A stretch of DNA of 64,000 bases from Paramagnetospirillum kuznetsovii (GCF_003284725.1 NZ_PGTO01000014.1:28294-92293), one strand, 5' to 3'. Shown: positions 9,686-19,530, numbered from the stretch's first letter. The notes: generated from the sequence alone by a model not told the origin. Translations and numbers: made by a program.

Positions 9686-9827
9686 ACGATCTCTCCGATG
9701 ATCAATTCGGCTTCGCCTTCATAGCGACGCGGAGCCGCCTTGACGACATTCTCACCGGCCAGCCATCCCTGGATCGCCCCCTCTTCCGTGACGATGATCC
9801 GCAGGCCCGCGTCATGCCGGACTCATC

Positions 9828-11582
9828 CTATTCGTCGTCGAATCGGCCCGGACATGGCCCCAGGGTCGGCAGCATCTCGGTCCCCTCGGGTTCGCCCAAG
9901 GCTTTCGCCTTGAGGGCCCGACGCAAAATCTTGCCGGTGGAGGTCTTGGGCAATTCCGCGATGAAGTGAATCTCGCGCGGCGCCATGGCGGCTCCCAATT
10001 CCTGACGGGAAAAGGACAGCAATTCAGTGCGCAAGGCGTCGCCGGCCTCGAAGCCGGGATTGAGCGAGGCGAAGGCGACCGGCACCTCGCGCAGCAGCAG
10101 GTCGGGCTTGCCCACCACGCCGACCTCGGCCACCGCGGGATGATCCATCAGGGTGCCCTCGACCTCGAACGGCCCGATCTGGATGGCGCCGCACTTGATC
10201 ATGTCGTCGGCGCGGCCGACGAACCAGAAGAAGCCATCGGCATCGCGCTTGACCAAATCGCCGGTGAAATACCAGCCGTCACGGCGGAAATCGGGCGCGG
10301 GATCGTCACCGCCGATATAATGGGAGAACATGGCCGGCCAGCCTTGGCCCAGGGCCAATTCCCCCACAACGTCGGGACTGTCGACCCGCTTCCGCACGCC
10401 GCCGTCGCACCGTATGACCGCCGCCTCGACCCCTGGCAGGACTTGCCCCATGCTGCCGGGCCGACGTCCCTGGCCAGAGGCATTGGCGATGACGATGGCC
10501 CCGGTTTCGGTCTGCCACCAGGTATCAAGGAAGGGAACACCCAGCGCCTTTTGGCCCCAGGTCACCGCCTCGGCGTTGAGCGGCTCGCCGACGCTGGCGG
10601 CGACGCGCAGGCTGTTTTCCCGGTAAGAACGGGCCAGCGCGGCACCGAAGCGCATCATGGTGCGAATGGCGGTCGGCGTGGTGTACCAGGCCGTCACCTT
10701 CTCGTCGTGCAAGATGCCGTACCAGCGCCGGGGTTCCACATCGGATTCATCCACCAGCAAGGTCGCGCCGCAAGCCAGCGGAGCAATCACGCCATAGGCG
10801 GTGCTGGTCACCCAGCCGGGATCGGCGGTGCACCAGAAGATATCGGCATCGCTGAGGCCGAACACCCGGCGCCCGGTCATCAGATGGCCCAGCACCGAAC
10901 GATGGGCGTGCAGCGCGCCCTTGGGCGTGCCGGTGGTGCCGCTGGTGAAGTGCAGGAAGGCAGGCGAGTCCGGTGTCGTCGCCACCGGCGGCACGGGTGC
11001 GGCCTCCGACATCACCGCGCCGAAATCCATGCAATCCTCGTGGCCCTGGACGAGGCCGCCATCGTCACCGACCAACAAGACATGACGAATGTCGCCAAGG
11101 CTGGCGCGGCTGCTCGCCAGCTTACGGCCATAGAGCTCTTCCGAGGCGATCAGAACCTTCGCTTGCCCCATTTCCAGTCGGGCCTTGATGGGGCCAGGCC
11201 CAAAGCTTCCCGACAAGGGGCAATAAATTCCACCCGCCTTCCAAATTCCCAGCGCGGAGATATAAAGCTCGGGCACCCGGTCCAGCAGCACCGCGACGGT
11301 CTCGCCCGGCTTCAACCCAAGACCGACCAAGGCCCCCGCCACGCGACCGGACAGATCGGACAGGTCTCGGTAGGAAAACTCGACGCGCTTCTGATGGCGC
11401 CCCAGCCAGCGCAACGCCACGGCATGCCCCAGCCCAGCGGCCACGTGACGGTCGGCACAGGCGGCGCCGATGTTCAGCCCGCCCGCATCGGGGCCGGCCA
11501 ATTCGGCCATAAGGGCATCCCAGCTGAACCCCGGCTCAGCCTTCTCGTCCGCGCTGGTCGTGCCCGCTTTCGCCAATGCCAT
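9828..11582 (-). CDS. AMP-forming acyl/acetyl-CoA synthetase
   Basis: A 584-residue adenylate-forming enzyme that activates a carboxylate with ATP and CoA. P-loop motif FTSGTTGTPKGALHAH, adenylate motif DTWWQTETG, hinge region YFTGD and catalytic lysine in TSTGKILRR are all present. The length and WWQTETG signature fit the acetyl-CoA synthetase branch (AcsA-like), though it is shorter than the 650-residue Acs. The ATG at 11582 has GGGAGG just upstream; an in-frame TTG 12 bases earlier is less likely. Substrate may be acetate, propionate or a medium-chain acid. It stands alone between bfd and the SGNH gene. Confidence 0.85.
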   Translation of the reverse strand: MALAKAGTTSADEKAEPGFSWDALMAELAGPDAGGLNIGAACADRHVAAGLGHAVALRWLGRHQKRVEFSYRDLSDLSGRVAGALVGLGLKPGETVAVLLDRVPELYISALGIWKAGGIYCPLSGSFGPGPIKARLEMGQAKVLIASEELYGRKLASSRASLGDIRHVLLVGDDGGLVQGHEDCMDFGAVMSEAAPVPPVATTPDSPAFLHFTSGTTGTPKGALHAHRSVLGHLMTGRRVFGLSDADIFWCTADPGWVTSTAYGVIAPLACGATLLVDESDVEPRRWYGILHDEKVTAWYTTPTAIRTMMRFGAALARSYRENSLRVAASVGEPLNAEAVTWGQKALGVPFLDTWWQTETGAIVIANASGQGRRPGSMGQVLPGVEAAVIRCDGGVRKRVDSPDVVGELALGQGWPAMFSHYIGGDDPAPDFRRDGWYFTGDLVKRDADGFFWFVGRADDMIKCGAIQIGPFEVEGTLMDHPAVAEVGVVGKPDLLLREVPVAFASLNPGFEAGDALRTELLSFSRQELGAAMAPREIHFIAELPKTSTGKILRRALKAKALGEPEGTEMLPTLGPCPGRFDDE

Positions 11583-11729
11583 GCATCCTCCCAAATGCCT
11601 TTTCGGTAGCGGACGGCCGCATGGCTCGATCCGCCCGCCAACACGCCACTCAAGCAGCCATTGTTGTCCATGGCGAGCCTGCGGCGCAACCCAAGGAAAC
11701 GCAGACCACCGATGCGACTTTAAAAATGT

Positions 11730-12896
11730 TTACGGAGCCGGAGGCAAGCCGCCTTCGAGAATGGCGGCAGCGATGCGTTCGCCGATCAGCTTATTGAACT
11801 TGGGAGAATAGTGCACCGTGTCGATATAGGCGTTGCCGTCGGCGGGTTCCAACTCGGCCAGCCACAGCAGGCCATGCTCCCACAGCTGTCCTTGGGACCG
11901 CATCTGCGCCAGCTTGGGATAGCCCCGCGCCGAGTTCATGTGATAGCCCAGCGCCTCTTCCTTGACCGGGAACGGCCGCTTGCGATTGTCGTAGGAATAG
12001 GTGGGAACCGGCTGTTGCACGAACAATGCCTTAAAGCCCAGACGCTCGGCGGTGGCATCGATCATCCGGCGATTGATGTCGAGGCGGCCGATCACCCGGT
12101 CCACATCCGCCTCGCTGTCGCAGAAGCTGCCCCATTCCCGAACCATCACCGACTTATCGCCGCCCAGATGGCGGGCCAGTTGAACCACCGACGAGCGATG
12201 GGACAATTCCAGGGCGATGGGCATGCGTGACCGTGCGCGCGTCAACTGGGTCAGCCGCTCGTTCCAGGCCGACACATCGGGAACGGTGCAGTAATAGAAG
12301 TCGTTGAGGCCGTCGACGAACACCGCCACATCCGGCTTGACGCCCGAGGTCAAATGGCGTTCCAACGCGATGCGCTCCTGGGTGGAGAAATAGGAGACAA
12401 CGCCGAAATTGAACACCTGGACATCAGTGCGCCCCGAAGCTCGCAGGGCCTTTTCCACATTGGCGGCGATGGTCTCGTCATTGCCGACGCCGATGCCCAT
12501 GGCGGTGGAGCCGCCATAGATGAAGACTTTCGGTCCCGCCGCCTTCAAATCCTGATCGTCGCGCCCATTGGTCCGGTAGCCGTCTTCGGTGATGGTGAAG
12601 TGCTTGCCATTATAGGGCGCCATGCGAAATTCGACGAAGGGGCTATAGACGGTGTCGGACTGGCGCCACCCTTCGGACATCACTTGTTCGTAGTGTTTGA
12701 CGTCCTCGCTGTCGTAGAGCTTTCGAATGTTGTCGGGCGTCCAGGAAACGGCGAAGCTCGGCCGTTTGGCCCGCAGCACTTTCAGGGCGGCGTCCGATGC
12801 CCATTCGGCGATGGCCACCCCGATCACCGAACACAACACGATCACGGCGACCGAAGTGAACAGACGTCCCAGCGGATTCGATTGTTTCCGGCGCAT
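11730..12896 (-). CDS. Membrane-anchored SGNH/GDSL hydrolase-like protein
   Basis: A 388-residue protein with one N-terminal membrane helix (about 11-30) and a periplasmic catalytic domain. SGNH blocks are visible: YGGSTAMGIGV (nucleophile Ser), FNFGVVSY (block II), VDGLND (block III Asn) and DTVHYSP (block V Asp/His). Such enzymes act on acyl esters of polysaccharides, cell-wall glycans or lipids; related proteins occur near surface polysaccharide genes, but no such genes are next to this one. Substrate unknown. Confidence 0.75.
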   Translation of the reverse strand: MRRKQSNPLGRLFTSVAVIVLCSVIGVAIAEWASDAALKVLRAKRPSFAVSWTPDNIRKLYDSEDVKHYEQVMSEGWRQSDTVYSPFVEFRMAPYNGKHFTITEDGYRTNGRDDQDLKAAGPKVFIYGGSTAMGIGVGNDETIAANVEKALRASGRTDVQVFNFGVVSYFSTQERIALERHLTSGVKPDVAVFVDGLNDFYYCTVPDVSAWNERLTQLTRARSRMPIALELSHRSSVVQLARHLGGDKSVMVREWGSFCDSEADVDRVIGRLDINRRMIDATAERLGFKALFVQQPVPTYSYDNRKRPFPVKEEALGYHMNSARGYPKLAQMRSQGQLWEHGLLWLAELEPADGNAYIDTVHYSPKFNKLIGERIAAAILEGGLPPAP

Positions 12897-12972
12897 ACGG
12901 GCAATACCTTGGAAAAGTCAGGCCTTCTGATACCGCGATTGCAGTGCCCGGCGCAATGAGGAGAAATAATGC

Positions 12973-13377
12973 ATGTTCAGCCTTCATCCCCGCTTGGACG
13001 CCGACACCCAATTGATCCGCGATTGGCCGCTGTGCCGCGTGCTCTTGATGAAGGATGCCAACTACCCTTGGCTGATCCTGGTGCCGCGCCGCGCCGAGAT
13101 TTCGGAAATCACCGATCTCGCCCCCGAGGTTCGCGCCACGCTGATGGAAGAGGTGGCGCGGGCATCCTCCGCTCTGCGGGAACTGTTGAACCCCGACCGC
13201 GTCAATGTGGCCGCGCTAGGCAACATGGTGCCGCAACTGCACGTCCATGTGATCGCACGCTTCGCCACCGACCCGGCTTGGCCGAAACCGGTCTGGGGCG
13301 CGGTTCCAGCCGCTGCCTACGAGCCGGAAGGGCTGGTGGGGCGGATCACGGAGTTGCGGGGCGCGCTGGGCGACTGA
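12973..13377 (+). CDS. HIT-domain protein
   Basis: A 134-residue histidine-triad protein; the motif appears as QLHVHVIARF (H-phi-H-phi form). HIT proteins are nucleotidyl hydrolases or transferases using the middle histidine. The last position of the canonical H-x-H-x-H-x-x is replaced here, as in many bacterial diadenosine-polyphosphate hydrolase-like HIT proteins. GAGGAG lies upstream of the ATG. It is divergent from the SGNH gene and followed by a strong bidirectional terminator. Confidence 0.8.
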   Translation: MFSLHPRLDADTQLIRDWPLCRVLLMKDANYPWLILVPRRAEISEITDLAPEVRATLMEEVARASSALRELLNPDRVNVAALGNMVPQLHVHVIARFATDPAWPKPVWGAVPAAAYEPEGLVGRITELRGALGD

Positions 13378-13406
13378 TGCCGCTCGTCGTTTGAAGCGAC
13401 CCTTGG

Positions 13407-13423
13407 GCGGGCGAGACGCCCGC
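13407..13423. repeat. Short palindromic repeat, copy 2
   Basis: GCGGGCG-aga-CGCCCGC, flanked by ACCCTT and AAGGGT that extend the dyad. It matches the elements at 3031 and 31361 and lies between the HIT gene and its terminator. Confidence 0.5.
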
Positions 13424-13451
13424 TTTCCATAAGGGTCTTGTGTAGAAACGA

Positions 13452-13481
13452 AAACGGCGCCGAATCGCTCCGGCGCCGTTT
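13452..13481. terminator. Bidirectional rho-independent terminator
   Basis: A perfect 11-bp stem (AAACGGCGCCG / CGGCGCCGTTT) with an 8-base loop. It has T residues after the stem on the plus strand and, read on the minus strand, TTTT followed by CGTTT. It separates the convergent HIT gene and the coiled-coil gene. Confidence 0.8.
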
Positions 13482-13498
13482 GCCTGACGTTGTGGCTT

Positions 13499-16402
13499 CT
13501 ATTCCAGACGACCCAGCGAGCGCGCCAGAACCAGATAGAGCTTTCCCACTTCCGACGACGTGAAGGTGCCGGTCAGCACGTCCATATGGTCGGAATTACG
13601 GGCCTGACCCAGCAGGTTCTCGAATTCCGCCAGATAGCGGGTGACGTATTCGCGGAACTCGCCGTCGTCCTCGAACTTGTTCTTAATGGACGACATCTGG
13701 TGCTTGTCCAGATTCTTGAGGATCTTGCGCACGAAGATGCTTTGATCGCCAGCGTGGAAATCGCGCCACGCCTTCTCGTCTATATTGGCGTTGAAGATAC
13801 GGCCGATATCGACCGAGAGCGACTGCAACTTCTCGACGATGAAGGCGGCGTTCTGCAAGAAGTGCTCGACCGAAGCCTGCGACCGCTTCTCTTCCATCTG
13901 CTGGGCACGGATTTCGGCCAGCTTGGAGGCGTTGACCAGTTCGTCCACCTGCCGCGAGAAGCTGTTGGAGAAGCTTTCCGCCTGGGTCGCCAGACGGTCG
14001 CCGGTGATGCCCAGATCGTTGGACTTGGCCCGCACCATCTCGAAGGCGGCTTCCAGCTTGGCGCTGGTCCGCTCGGTGGTTTCCTGCAATTCGCTGGCGT
14101 GGCGGCGCAATCCGTCACCGGCGGCGCGGACCTGGGCGGTAATGCGCTCCGACGACGCGGTAAGGTCGCGGATACCGGCGCGCAGCATGTCGCCAGCGGC
14201 GGTGACCTGGGCGGCTGTCTTATTGGAGGTTTCCTCGAAGTCGCGGCTGATGGTGCGCAGGGCGTCGCCCGCGGTCTGCGACTGGGCGAAGACCTGCTGG
14301 GCGGCTTCGCCCAGTTCGACGGCATTCTGCTGGATGGAGGCGCCGAAGGCCTTGAGCACATCGGTGGAATCGTCGGCGACGCGGGCCAGGGCCTGTGACT
14401 GCACCCGCAAGCCTTCGCCCACGGCGCTGACCGAGGCTTCCGCCTGATCGGCGGAGATGACCACCTGCTCGGTCTGCTTGCGCAGAACCTCGGTGGCGGC
14501 GCGCACGCGGGCACCCAGCTGCTCGGAAACCATGCCCAGTTGCTCGGACCGCTTTTCCAGCGTCTCGGCGACGCTGCCGGTCTCGGTGATGGCCCGCGCC
14601 GAGGCGGTGCCCACATCGGTGCTGCGCTGGCGCAGCGCCTCGCCCACCGCTTCCAACTCGACGCCGACGCGGCTCGACATGGCGATCAGGTCGTTGGTGT
14701 TCTGGCGCAGCGTGTCGGCGATGCCCTTGACGCGGCCCATGACCTGATCGGAGGTGGCGATCAGATGACGGGACTGCTGGTTCAGCGAGGCTTCCGACAG
14801 CTTGGACTGGGTCGAAACCACATTGGCGGCATCGGCCAGTTCGTCGGCCTGCTTGCGCAGGGACTGACGGATGGCCTCGGCCTGGGCGGCGGCCTTTTCG
14901 GCCCCCTTGTTGAGGTCGTCGATATGCAGGCGCAGCGTCTCGGACACTTCGCGTCCGCGCACGCTCATCTGATCGGAGGCGGCCGACAGGGCGCGGCTCT
15001 GGGCCTGGAAGCCCTCGCCGGTTTCGCGGATGCGGGCGATGGCGCGCTCCACCGCGCTGTCCACGTCGTCGCGGCGCTGGGCGAAGACTTCGCCCACGGC
15101 GCCCATCTGGGACGAGGCATCATCGGCGGCGAGGCGCAGATTCTCGGTATGGCGCGACAGCACTTCCTCGATCTCGCGGAAGCGGCCCATGGCCTGATCC
15201 GAGGCGGAAACCAGTTCGCGGGACTGAACGCCCAGCGCCTCTTCCACGATCTTGACGCGCGACAGCACGCGTTCGGTGATCTGGTCGAGGCCGGTGGCCT
15301 GCTGTTGCAGCGAGGCGGAAATGCGGCCGGTCTGTTCGGCCAGACGCTCGGCGGCCTGATCCAGGTCGGTGTTCTGGCGGGTGAACAGGCCTTCCAGCGC
15401 GTCGACACGCTCGGCCAGGGCGGTGGCGACCACCTCGGTGCGGTTGGTGGCCTGCTCGGCCGAGCTGCCCAACTGGGCGCTTTGGCGTTCGAACATGGCG
15501 ACCACCTGCTCGGCGCGGACAACGGCGTTCTGCGAGGTGCGGTCCAGGGCCTCGGACTGCGCCTTGACCTGTTCCGCCACGGAATCGGCACGCGACGCGG
15601 CGCGGGCCGAGGTGGCATCGATGCTTTCGATCTGGCCGCGCAGCAATTCGCCGAAGTCGCGAATGCGGGTCGCCGAGGTCTCGGTGACAGTGTTGAGATC
15701 CTGGGTCTGGATGCGCAGCAGGTGCTCGACCTCGCGGGCCCGCGACGTGGCGGCGTCGGCGGCCTGGGTCAGCCCAGCCACTTCCTGGCGAAGCGCATCC
15801 ACGGCGGACTGGGCCTCGTTGTTGACGCGCCCGAGCACGCCGGTCATGGCTTCCACCTGGGTGACCAGCATGTCGCGGATGGTTTCGGCCTGGTTGGAGG
15901 CCAGGGTCGAGGCCTGGATGAGTTCGCCCGCCTGGGCGCGCAATGAATTGGCGATGACGGCGACACGCTGCTCGGCGCCCTCGGCGGGATAGGTCAGCAG
16001 CGAGAGCTGCTGGCGGATCTCGGCGGAAACCGAGCGCAGCTCGCGGCCGCGATCGAGATAGGCCACCACCAGCCACAGGAAGGCCAGGGGCAGGAAGGCG
16101 GCGCCCGCCAGTCCGCCGATTTCCTGCGGCTGCATGAAGACCAGATTGTTCCAGCCGATGGAGGTGTTGGCGTAGCTGCCGCACAATCCGATCCACAGGA
16201 CCGTGACAATCAGGCTGACCACCTGGGCCAACCGACTGCCGCCTTGGGCGGAAGCGACGGGCCGACTGACGGGAGCAGGACGCAAATCAGGCAGCGGCGG
16301 GGAAAGCATGGCCCCTTTCTCCGGGGTATCGTCAGCCGCTACGGGGGCTGCCCCGGTTTCCTGAGCCTCGGTCTCGCCTCTGGTCATCGTCGTGTCACCC
16401 AT
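13499..16402 (-). CDS. Large inner-membrane coiled-coil protein, possibly TipN-like
   Basis: A 967-residue protein: a Pro-rich cytoplasmic N-terminus (1-57), two membrane helices (about 58-78 and 95-115), then about 720 residues of continuous Ala/Gln/Glu/Arg-rich coiled coil, and a compact C-terminal domain (about 850-967, with WRDFHAGDQSIFVRKIL and SSEVGKLYLVLARSLGRLE). The rod is built of imperfect repeats of about 35-40 residues with recurring LR-x-QS and ATSRA-like phrases. This plan of two N-terminal membrane helices plus a long rod is that of the alphaproteobacterial polarity protein TipN. The assignment is architectural inference. The start could also be the ATG at 16387. No operon partner; terminator shared with the HIT gene. 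Confidence 0.6.
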   Translation of the reverse strand: MGDTTMTRGETEAQETGAAPVAADDTPEKGAMLSPPLPDLRPAPVSRPVASAQGGSRLAQVVSLIVTVLWIGLCGSYANTSIGWNNLVFMQPQEIGGLAGAAFLPLAFLWLVVAYLDRGRELRSVSAEIRQQLSLLTYPAEGAEQRVAVIANSLRAQAGELIQASTLASNQAETIRDMLVTQVEAMTGVLGRVNNEAQSAVDALRQEVAGLTQAADAATSRAREVEHLLRIQTQDLNTVTETSATRIRDFGELLRGQIESIDATSARAASRADSVAEQVKAQSEALDRTSQNAVVRAEQVVAMFERQSAQLGSSAEQATNRTEVVATALAERVDALEGLFTRQNTDLDQAAERLAEQTGRISASLQQQATGLDQITERVLSRVKIVEEALGVQSRELVSASDQAMGRFREIEEVLSRHTENLRLAADDASSQMGAVGEVFAQRRDDVDSAVERAIARIRETGEGFQAQSRALSAASDQMSVRGREVSETLRLHIDDLNKGAEKAAAQAEAIRQSLRKQADELADAANVVSTQSKLSEASLNQQSRHLIATSDQVMGRVKGIADTLRQNTNDLIAMSSRVGVELEAVGEALRQRSTDVGTASARAITETGSVAETLEKRSEQLGMVSEQLGARVRAATEVLRKQTEQVVISADQAEASVSAVGEGLRVQSQALARVADDSTDVLKAFGASIQQNAVELGEAAQQVFAQSQTAGDALRTISRDFEETSNKTAAQVTAAGDMLRAGIRDLTASSERITAQVRAAGDGLRRHASELQETTERTSAKLEAAFEMVRAKSNDLGITGDRLATQAESFSNSFSRQVDELVNASKLAEIRAQQMEEKRSQASVEHFLQNAAFIVEKLQSLSVDIGRIFNANIDEKAWRDFHAGDQSIFVRKILKNLDKHQMSSIKNKFEDDGEFREYVTRYLAEFENLLGQARNSDHMDVLTGTFTSSEVGKLYLVLARSLGRLE

Positions 16403-16992
16403 GAGTCAGCCTTGAACAACTGAAATTTCAGGCCCGCGACCGCCCAATTCATTCGGGCGACAACAGGTATGCCGTGTCCGACCGCGAAGCGGCGGCGGTG
16501 CCGAGGCTTGGGGCTAAAGCCAAGCCAAAATTCCAAGTGATGGGCGGACACTGCTCCCCCTCTCCCCCCGGACCTTGGACAGCGCTTCGCAGGATGCCTT
16601 TTTCATGGAGGAAAATCAAACACTGATCCCCGTTACAGATTTGCCATATCTGTCGCGATTTGTGCCTCAAAGACCGGCCTCGCCGCGCCGGGCGCTTCGC
16701 CTTGGAAAAGGGAGGATGAATTCGAGCAAGGCGAAAAACTGCCCGCCGTCACGTCAAGCTCTGTCGCCGCAATCCCTTGACCATTGGTCACGTTGACACT
16801 TGGCTGTGGAGCCGCCTAGCATTCCATCTTTCGCGGGCAAGCGTTTCAGTGAGCGGGACGATGGACTCGATCAAGGTGGAAAAGCGCCCGCAGTCAATTC
16901 AGCCCACTGTCACCGTAATGCAATCTGATGCTGCACCTAATGGGGATGCTGCCGGATCAGAACTTTCCGGCACCAAGAGGGGATGATTTGCC
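16403..16992. other. 590-bp gap without a convincing gene
   Basis: Short ORFs on both strands (for example 16575-16796 and 16449-16670) lack ribosome binding sites and recognisable protein features. The only signal I can support is a possible promoter at 16793-16822 reading toward the lipoprotein gene. Confidence 0.5.
16793..16822 (+). promoter_or_regulatory. Possible sigma-70 promoter
   Basis: TTGACA (16793-16798), 18-bp spacer, TAGCAT (16817-16822). A perfect -35 with a weak -10, about 170 bases before the lipoprotein start at 16993. Confidence 0.35.
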
Positions 16993-17469
16993 ATGAGGTT
17001 TTCAATGGATCGCGCTACGCCATGCGGGTGGAAAAAACTGACAGTGCTTGCTGTCGCCCTTGTCCTGACAGCTTGCGCCAACGGCAAGGTATCCTCCTAT
17101 GGGAAGATCGATCATGCCGAGATGACGGCCATCGTTCCGCCCGGTCATTACGGAATCATCGGTGCGCTGAAAGAGGCACTGATAAAAGAAGGATGGAAGG
17201 TCATCGTCTCTGCTGGCGATGAAAAGTTTATCGGGAAAGTCATTCCTGAGATAGATATCACGCGGACCAGAGAGCGATCCTCAAGATACACGTTCACTGT
17301 GGAGCAGCATGTTTGGAACGTCTGCGCTGCTGGTGAAAATGCGGTTGAGTACGACATAACGATTGTCGATAACCGCTCTGGCTCCGAAGTCGCCTCAATC
17401 ACCGGGCGCGGTGACTGCTGGGCGGGTCGCAATGACGCGCAGATCTCCAAGGCCATCGGCGCACTCTAA
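16993..17469 (+). CDS. Putative lipoprotein of unknown function
   Basis: A 158-residue protein with a signal peptide and lipobox (LTAC, Cys about residue 28), then a domain with SYGKIDHAEM and NRSGSEVASITGRGDCW. It is probably lipidated and faces the periplasm. The gene is less GC-rich than its neighbours and is flanked by a long empty gap and by tandem repeats, which hints at later acquisition. An ATG 15 bases inside the frame is an alternative start. No family recognised. Confidence 0.65.
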   Translation: MRFSMDRATPCGWKKLTVLAVALVLTACANGKVSSYGKIDHAEMTAIVPPGHYGIIGALKEALIKEGWKVIVSAGDEKFIGKVIPEIDITRTRERSSRYTFTVEQHVWNVCAAGENAVEYDITIVDNRSGSEVASITGRGDCWAGRNDAQISKAIGAL

Positions 17470-17472
17470 TCT

Positions 17473-17512
17473 GGTTGCGGTGACAGGTTGCGGTGACAGG
17501 GTTACGGTGACA
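17473..17512 (+). repeat. Three tandem 13-14 bp repeats
   Basis: GGTTGCGGTGACA occurs twice head to tail (17473-17485, 17486-17498), followed by a diverged 14-base copy with one inserted G and a G-to-A change (17499-17512). Repeats of the GGTGACAG type are familiar to me beside REP-associated transposase genes; no transposase is present here. Confidence 0.65.
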
Positions 17513-17638
17513 GTACGCTAGATTAACGCTCGCTGCTTTACGGCGTCGCTTGAGGCCTGTTGCTTAGGCCCCGGTTTTGCGGGTTTTAGGGAGCGATTCG
17601 TCCGTGTTTCCAATTCCGTGAGAAAGGCATCATCGCCA

Positions 17639-17678
17639 AGAGAAAATGGGGTCAGAGTCGATTTTTCGCCATTTCTCT
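17639..17678. repeat. Imperfect palindrome, possible REP/transposon remnant
   Basis: AGAGAAAATGG (17639-17649) pairs with CCATTTCTCT (17669-17678) with one bulged base. The loop holds GGTCAGAGTCG, a phrase common in dispersed intergenic elements near REP-associated transposases. It lies just after the chemoreceptor gene end. Confidence 0.4.
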
Positions 17679-17724
17679 TGCCCCAATTCTCTTATGGACC
17701 GCCGTCAAAAAAGCGGCACACGGG

Positions 17725-19419
17725 TCAACCGCTGGCCCCCTGATCGGCGCGGACCGTATCCATGAAGTTGTGGACTTCGCTTTCCAGGCTGCCCGCCTCG
17801 TTCGACAGGCGGCCCGCGATGTGCAGAACACGGTCGGCGCTGCCGCCGGCCTCGGCGGTGGCCGCCGACAACTCGCCCAGGACGCTGGTGACCTCCATGG
17901 TCCCGGCGGCGGCTTGTTGGACGTTGCGGGCGATTTCCTGGGTGGCGGCGCCTTGCTCCTCCACCGCCGCCGCGATGGCTCCGGCGATTTCGTTCAAGGT
18001 GCCGATCATGCCGCCGATGCCGCGAATGGCCTCGACCGCCTCGCGGGTGCGGGCCTGCACCGCGCCCACCTGGGTGGAAATCTCCTCGGTGGCCCGCGCC
18101 GTCTGATTGGCCAGGGTCTTGACCTCCCCCGCCACCACGGCGAAGCCCTTGCCTGCTTCCCCCGCCCTTGCGGCTTCAATCGTTGCGTTGAGCGCCAGCA
18201 GGTTGGTCTGGCTGGCGATATCGTTGATCAGGGTGACGACCTCGCCGATGCGACCGGCCGCCTCGGCAAGACTGAGCACCAGGGCATTGGTTCGTTCCGC
18301 CTCGCTGACCGCCTCGCCCGACATGGCCGACGAGCGATGGACCTGTTCGGCGATTTCGTGGATGGAGGAGCTCAGTTGTTCGGCGGCGGTGGCGACGGTG
18401 CCCACATTGGCCGAGGCTTGCTCGGCGGTGGCGACCACACCGGCCGCCTGATCGCTGGCGCTTTGCACCGCGCCCGACACGGTGCGAGCCGCATCTTCCA
18501 TGTCCGCGACAGCCTCGACCAAGACGTCGGACATCCGCTTGATGGTGGCTTCCACGTCATCGGCCAGTTTGAGCCTCGCGGCCCGGCGCTGGGCCGAAGC
18601 GACTTTGTAGCCTTCCTGCTGCCCGGCGCGCGCCGCTTCGAAGGCGGCCGCCTCGTCGCGCAGGACGGCGACCGCCTTGGTCAGGGTGCCGATCTCGTCC
18701 TTGCGCGGGGAGCGATCCACGTCGACGCTGAAGTCACGCTGGGCGAGACGCTCGGCCACATCGGCCAGGGCGGTGATGGGCATGGCGATATGGCGCGCCA
18801 GAATGGTGACCAACACCAGGGCGATCAGGATCACCGACACGGCGATGGAGGCGAAGCCCCAGGCGGCGGCGGTGAAGGCCGCGTCCACGTCGTCGAGATA
18901 GACGCCGGTGCCGATGACCCATTTCCACGGCGCATGCGCCAGGGCCACGGACACCTTGGCGACGGGAAGGTCCGACCCGGGGCGCGGGAACTTATAGACC
19001 ACCTTGGCCATCCCGGTCTTGGCGCCGTCCACCAATTGACGGATGAAGGCGACGCCGTCGGAATCCTTGAGATCCATGAAACCCTTGCCCTCGCGCTCGG
19101 GCTTGGGCGGCAGCATCACGTTGACGCCGTCGAAATCGTAGATGAAGTAGTATTCCTGCCCCTGATAGCGCACCGGCCGCAGGGTTTCGATGGCTTGGGC
19201 CTTGGCGGTGGCCTCGTCGAATTCACCGGCCTTGGATCGATCATGGAAGGATTGGACGGTGGCCCGCGCCACCTCGGTCAGCGCCTCCACCTTGGCGACC
19301 CGCTCGTCCAGCATGGATTGGCGAATCTGCGCTAGCGCCACCCAGGACAAGATGACGAATCCGACCAAGGCCAAGACGGCCGTGGACATCAATTTAAGGA
19401 GAATCCCCGACTTCCCCAT
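17725..19419 (-). CDS. Methyl-accepting chemotaxis protein with sCache-type sensor
   Basis: A 564-residue chemoreceptor: membrane helix 1 (about 7-30), a periplasmic Cache_2-type domain (about 31-180, with [16 protein letters not shown] and [12 protein letters not shown]), membrane helix 2 (about 185-208), HAMP, and a cytoplasmic signalling domain with the hairpin tip [20 protein letters not shown]. It signals to CheA/CheW and steers flagellar motion; single-Cache sensors of this type often bind small carboxylates. I start at the ATG at 19419, preceded by a GGGGGTGG stretch; an upstream in-frame start at 19449 is less likely. It stands alone with no che genes nearby. Confidence 0.88.
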   Translation of the reverse strand: MGKSGILLKLMSTAVLALVGFVILSWVALAQIRQSMLDERVAKVEALTEVARATVQSFHDRSKAGEFDEATAKAQAIETLRPVRYQGQEYYFIYDFDGVNVMLPPKPEREGKGFMDLKDSDGVAFIRQLVDGAKTGMAKVVYKFPRPGSDLPVAKVSVALAHAPWKWVIGTGVYLDDVDAAFTAAAWGFASIAVSVILIALVLVTILARHIAMPITALADVAERLAQRDFSVDVDRSPRKDEIGTLTKAVAVLRDEAAAFEAARAGQQEGYKVASAQRRAARLKLADDVEATIKRMSDVLVEAVADMEDAARTVSGAVQSASDQAAGVVATAEQASANVGTVATAAEQLSSSIHEIAEQVHRSSAMSGEAVSEAERTNALVLSLAEAAGRIGEVVTLINDIASQTNLLALNATIEAARAGEAGKGFAVVAGEVKTLANQTARATEEISTQVGAVQARTREAVEAIRGIGGMIGTLNEIAGAIAAAVEEQGAATQEIARNVQQAAAGTMEVTSVLGELSAATAEAGGSADRVLHIAGRLSNEAGSLESEVHNFMDTVRADQGASG

Positions 19420-19530
19420 GGTTCGCCACCCCCGTAAAGCTGAACCCAAGGGCAGAGATTACACCAGGGATTGATAGCCCACCAGCGGCGTTACTTAGTG
19501 CTATTGGCTAGGTTCATCGCCGTTGTCCGG

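Noticed and set aside
16575..16796. 73-codon ORF in the 590-bp gap
   Set aside because: TTG start without a ribosome site, overlaps the candidate promoter at 16793, and no protein-like features.
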